A stretch of DNA of 64,000 bases from Nocardioides sp. W7. Lineage in GTDB: Bacteria > Actinomycetota > Actinomycetes > Propionibacteriales > Nocardioidaceae. A program made the position numbers and the translations under genes. The stretch is taken from NCBI RefSeq assembly GCF_022919075.1, contig NZ_CP095078.1, positions 2,852,001-2,916,000 of the forward strand, given 5' to 3'. This document shows, piece after piece, positions 63,617 through 64,000 of the stretch (positions are counted from its first letter, which is position 1; every line of letters begins with the position of its first letter). The notes under the pieces are model-generated. The model had not been told where the DNA came from. It did no database searches and saw nothing but the letters and a program-made list of their open reading frames with translations.

Positions 63617-64000
63617 GCCTTGCCGTGCGCGTGATCCCGTGCCTGGACGTCGACGGTGGCCGAGTGGTCAAGGGCATCAACTTCGAGCAGCTGCGCGACG
63701 CGGGCGACCCCGTCGAGCTCGCCAAGGTGTACGACGCCGAGGGCGCCGACGAGCTGACCTTCCTCGACATCTCCGCCTCCCACGAGGGCCGGGCGACGAC
63801 GATGGAGATCGTCTCGGCGACCGCCGAGCAGGTGTTCATCCCGCTGACCGTCGGCGGGGGAGTCTCCTCGGTCGAGGACGTCGACCGGCTGCTGCGGGCC
63901 GGTGCCGACAAGGTGGCGATGAACACCGCCGCCATCAACCGCCCCGAGCTGATCGCGGAGGTCGCGGACCGGTTCGGCAACCAGGTGCTGGTGCTGTCCC
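63613..64000 (+). CDS. hisF: Imidazole glycerol phosphate synthase, cyclase subunit (partial)
   Basis: The N-terminal 129 codons are visible; the gene runs off the window. The sequence starts [20 protein letters not shown] with the catalytic Asp, [25 protein letters not shown], then [31 protein letters not shown]. These match HisF, which forms imidazole glycerol phosphate with ammonia from HisH. ATG at 63613 overlaps the priA stop (ATGA). Confidence 0.97.
   Translation, partial: MSLAVRVIPCLDVDGGRVVKGINFEQLRDAGDPVELAKVYDAEGADELTFLDISASHEGRATTMEIVSATAEQVFIPLTVGGGVSSVEDVDRLLRAGADKVAMNTAAINRPELIAEVADRFGNQVLVLS

Overview
The window is about 72% GC chromosomal DNA from a high-GC actinomycete. Gene content and order point to the Propionibacteriales, most like Nocardioides: an actinobacterial dcw cluster ending in ftsZ-yggS-sepF-yggT-divIVA, a bifunctional HisA/PriA-type gene, a pknL/Rv2175c-like pair beside a polyprenyl synthase and a MetF-like gene, and dispersed palindromic repeats of the GGTCGAGTAG...GTATCGAGACC kind. 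No tRNA, rRNA, CRISPR array, insertion sequence or prophage is visible.

Layout. (1) 1-4.5 kb: the tail of a permease, a class II DAHP synthase, threonine aldolase, and a DGPF protein with its ECF42-type sigma factor. (2) 4.5-11.7 kb, minus strand: an accessory-looking, translationally coupled three-gene operon (zinc-ribbon membrane protein, M48-type protease, giant DUF4011 helicase-nuclease). The helicase reading frame is broken by a one-base frameshift. (3) 11.7-19.5 kb: a second, unrelated (type I) DAHP synthase preceded by a Tyr-Phe-Phe leader peptide and an attenuator hairpin, then an EamA transporter, endonuclease IV, a PASTA kinase, an Rv2175c-like regulator, polyprenyl synthase and MetF. 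(4) 19.5-26.6 kb: oxidoreductase, ATP-grasp-like and YbaK genes, then an SOS-box-controlled HEPN gene followed by a methyltransferase and DNA polymerase IV. (5) 26.8-31.4 kb, minus strand: MoxR ATPase, DUF58 and transglutaminase operon. (6) 31.7-48 kb: the cell division and wall cluster. murF is absent, and the gene in the murD position encodes a shortened protein without the ATP-binding loop. (7) 48-57.4 kb: Lys/Ala-repeat DksA-like protein, lspA, a RluA-type pseudouridine synthase, a GNAT-chorismate mutase fusion, dnaE and a DUF3352 protein. (8) 57.4-64 kb: a second YbaK, a Lon-N domain protein, and the his operon hisD-C-B-H-(membrane protein)-A-F, running off the window.

How the parts work together. 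Aromatic supply is handled by two DAHP synthases of different ancestry. One is probably attenuated by Tyr/Phe, and a chorismate mutase domain occurs elsewhere fused to an acetyltransferase. The dcw genes form a tightly overlapping transcript under a promoter that carries 10-bp-spaced MraZ boxes and, further down, a long structured leader before rsmH. Many genes show a TAnnnT -10 box 6 or 7 bases before the start codon, a signature of leaderless mRNAs.

The most unusual points are the degenerate MurD with missing murF, the coupled DUF4011 helicase operon, the YFF attenuator, the LexA box ahead of the HEPN-methyltransferase-DinB group, and a palindromic/tandem repeat that has become part of the hisD coding sequence.
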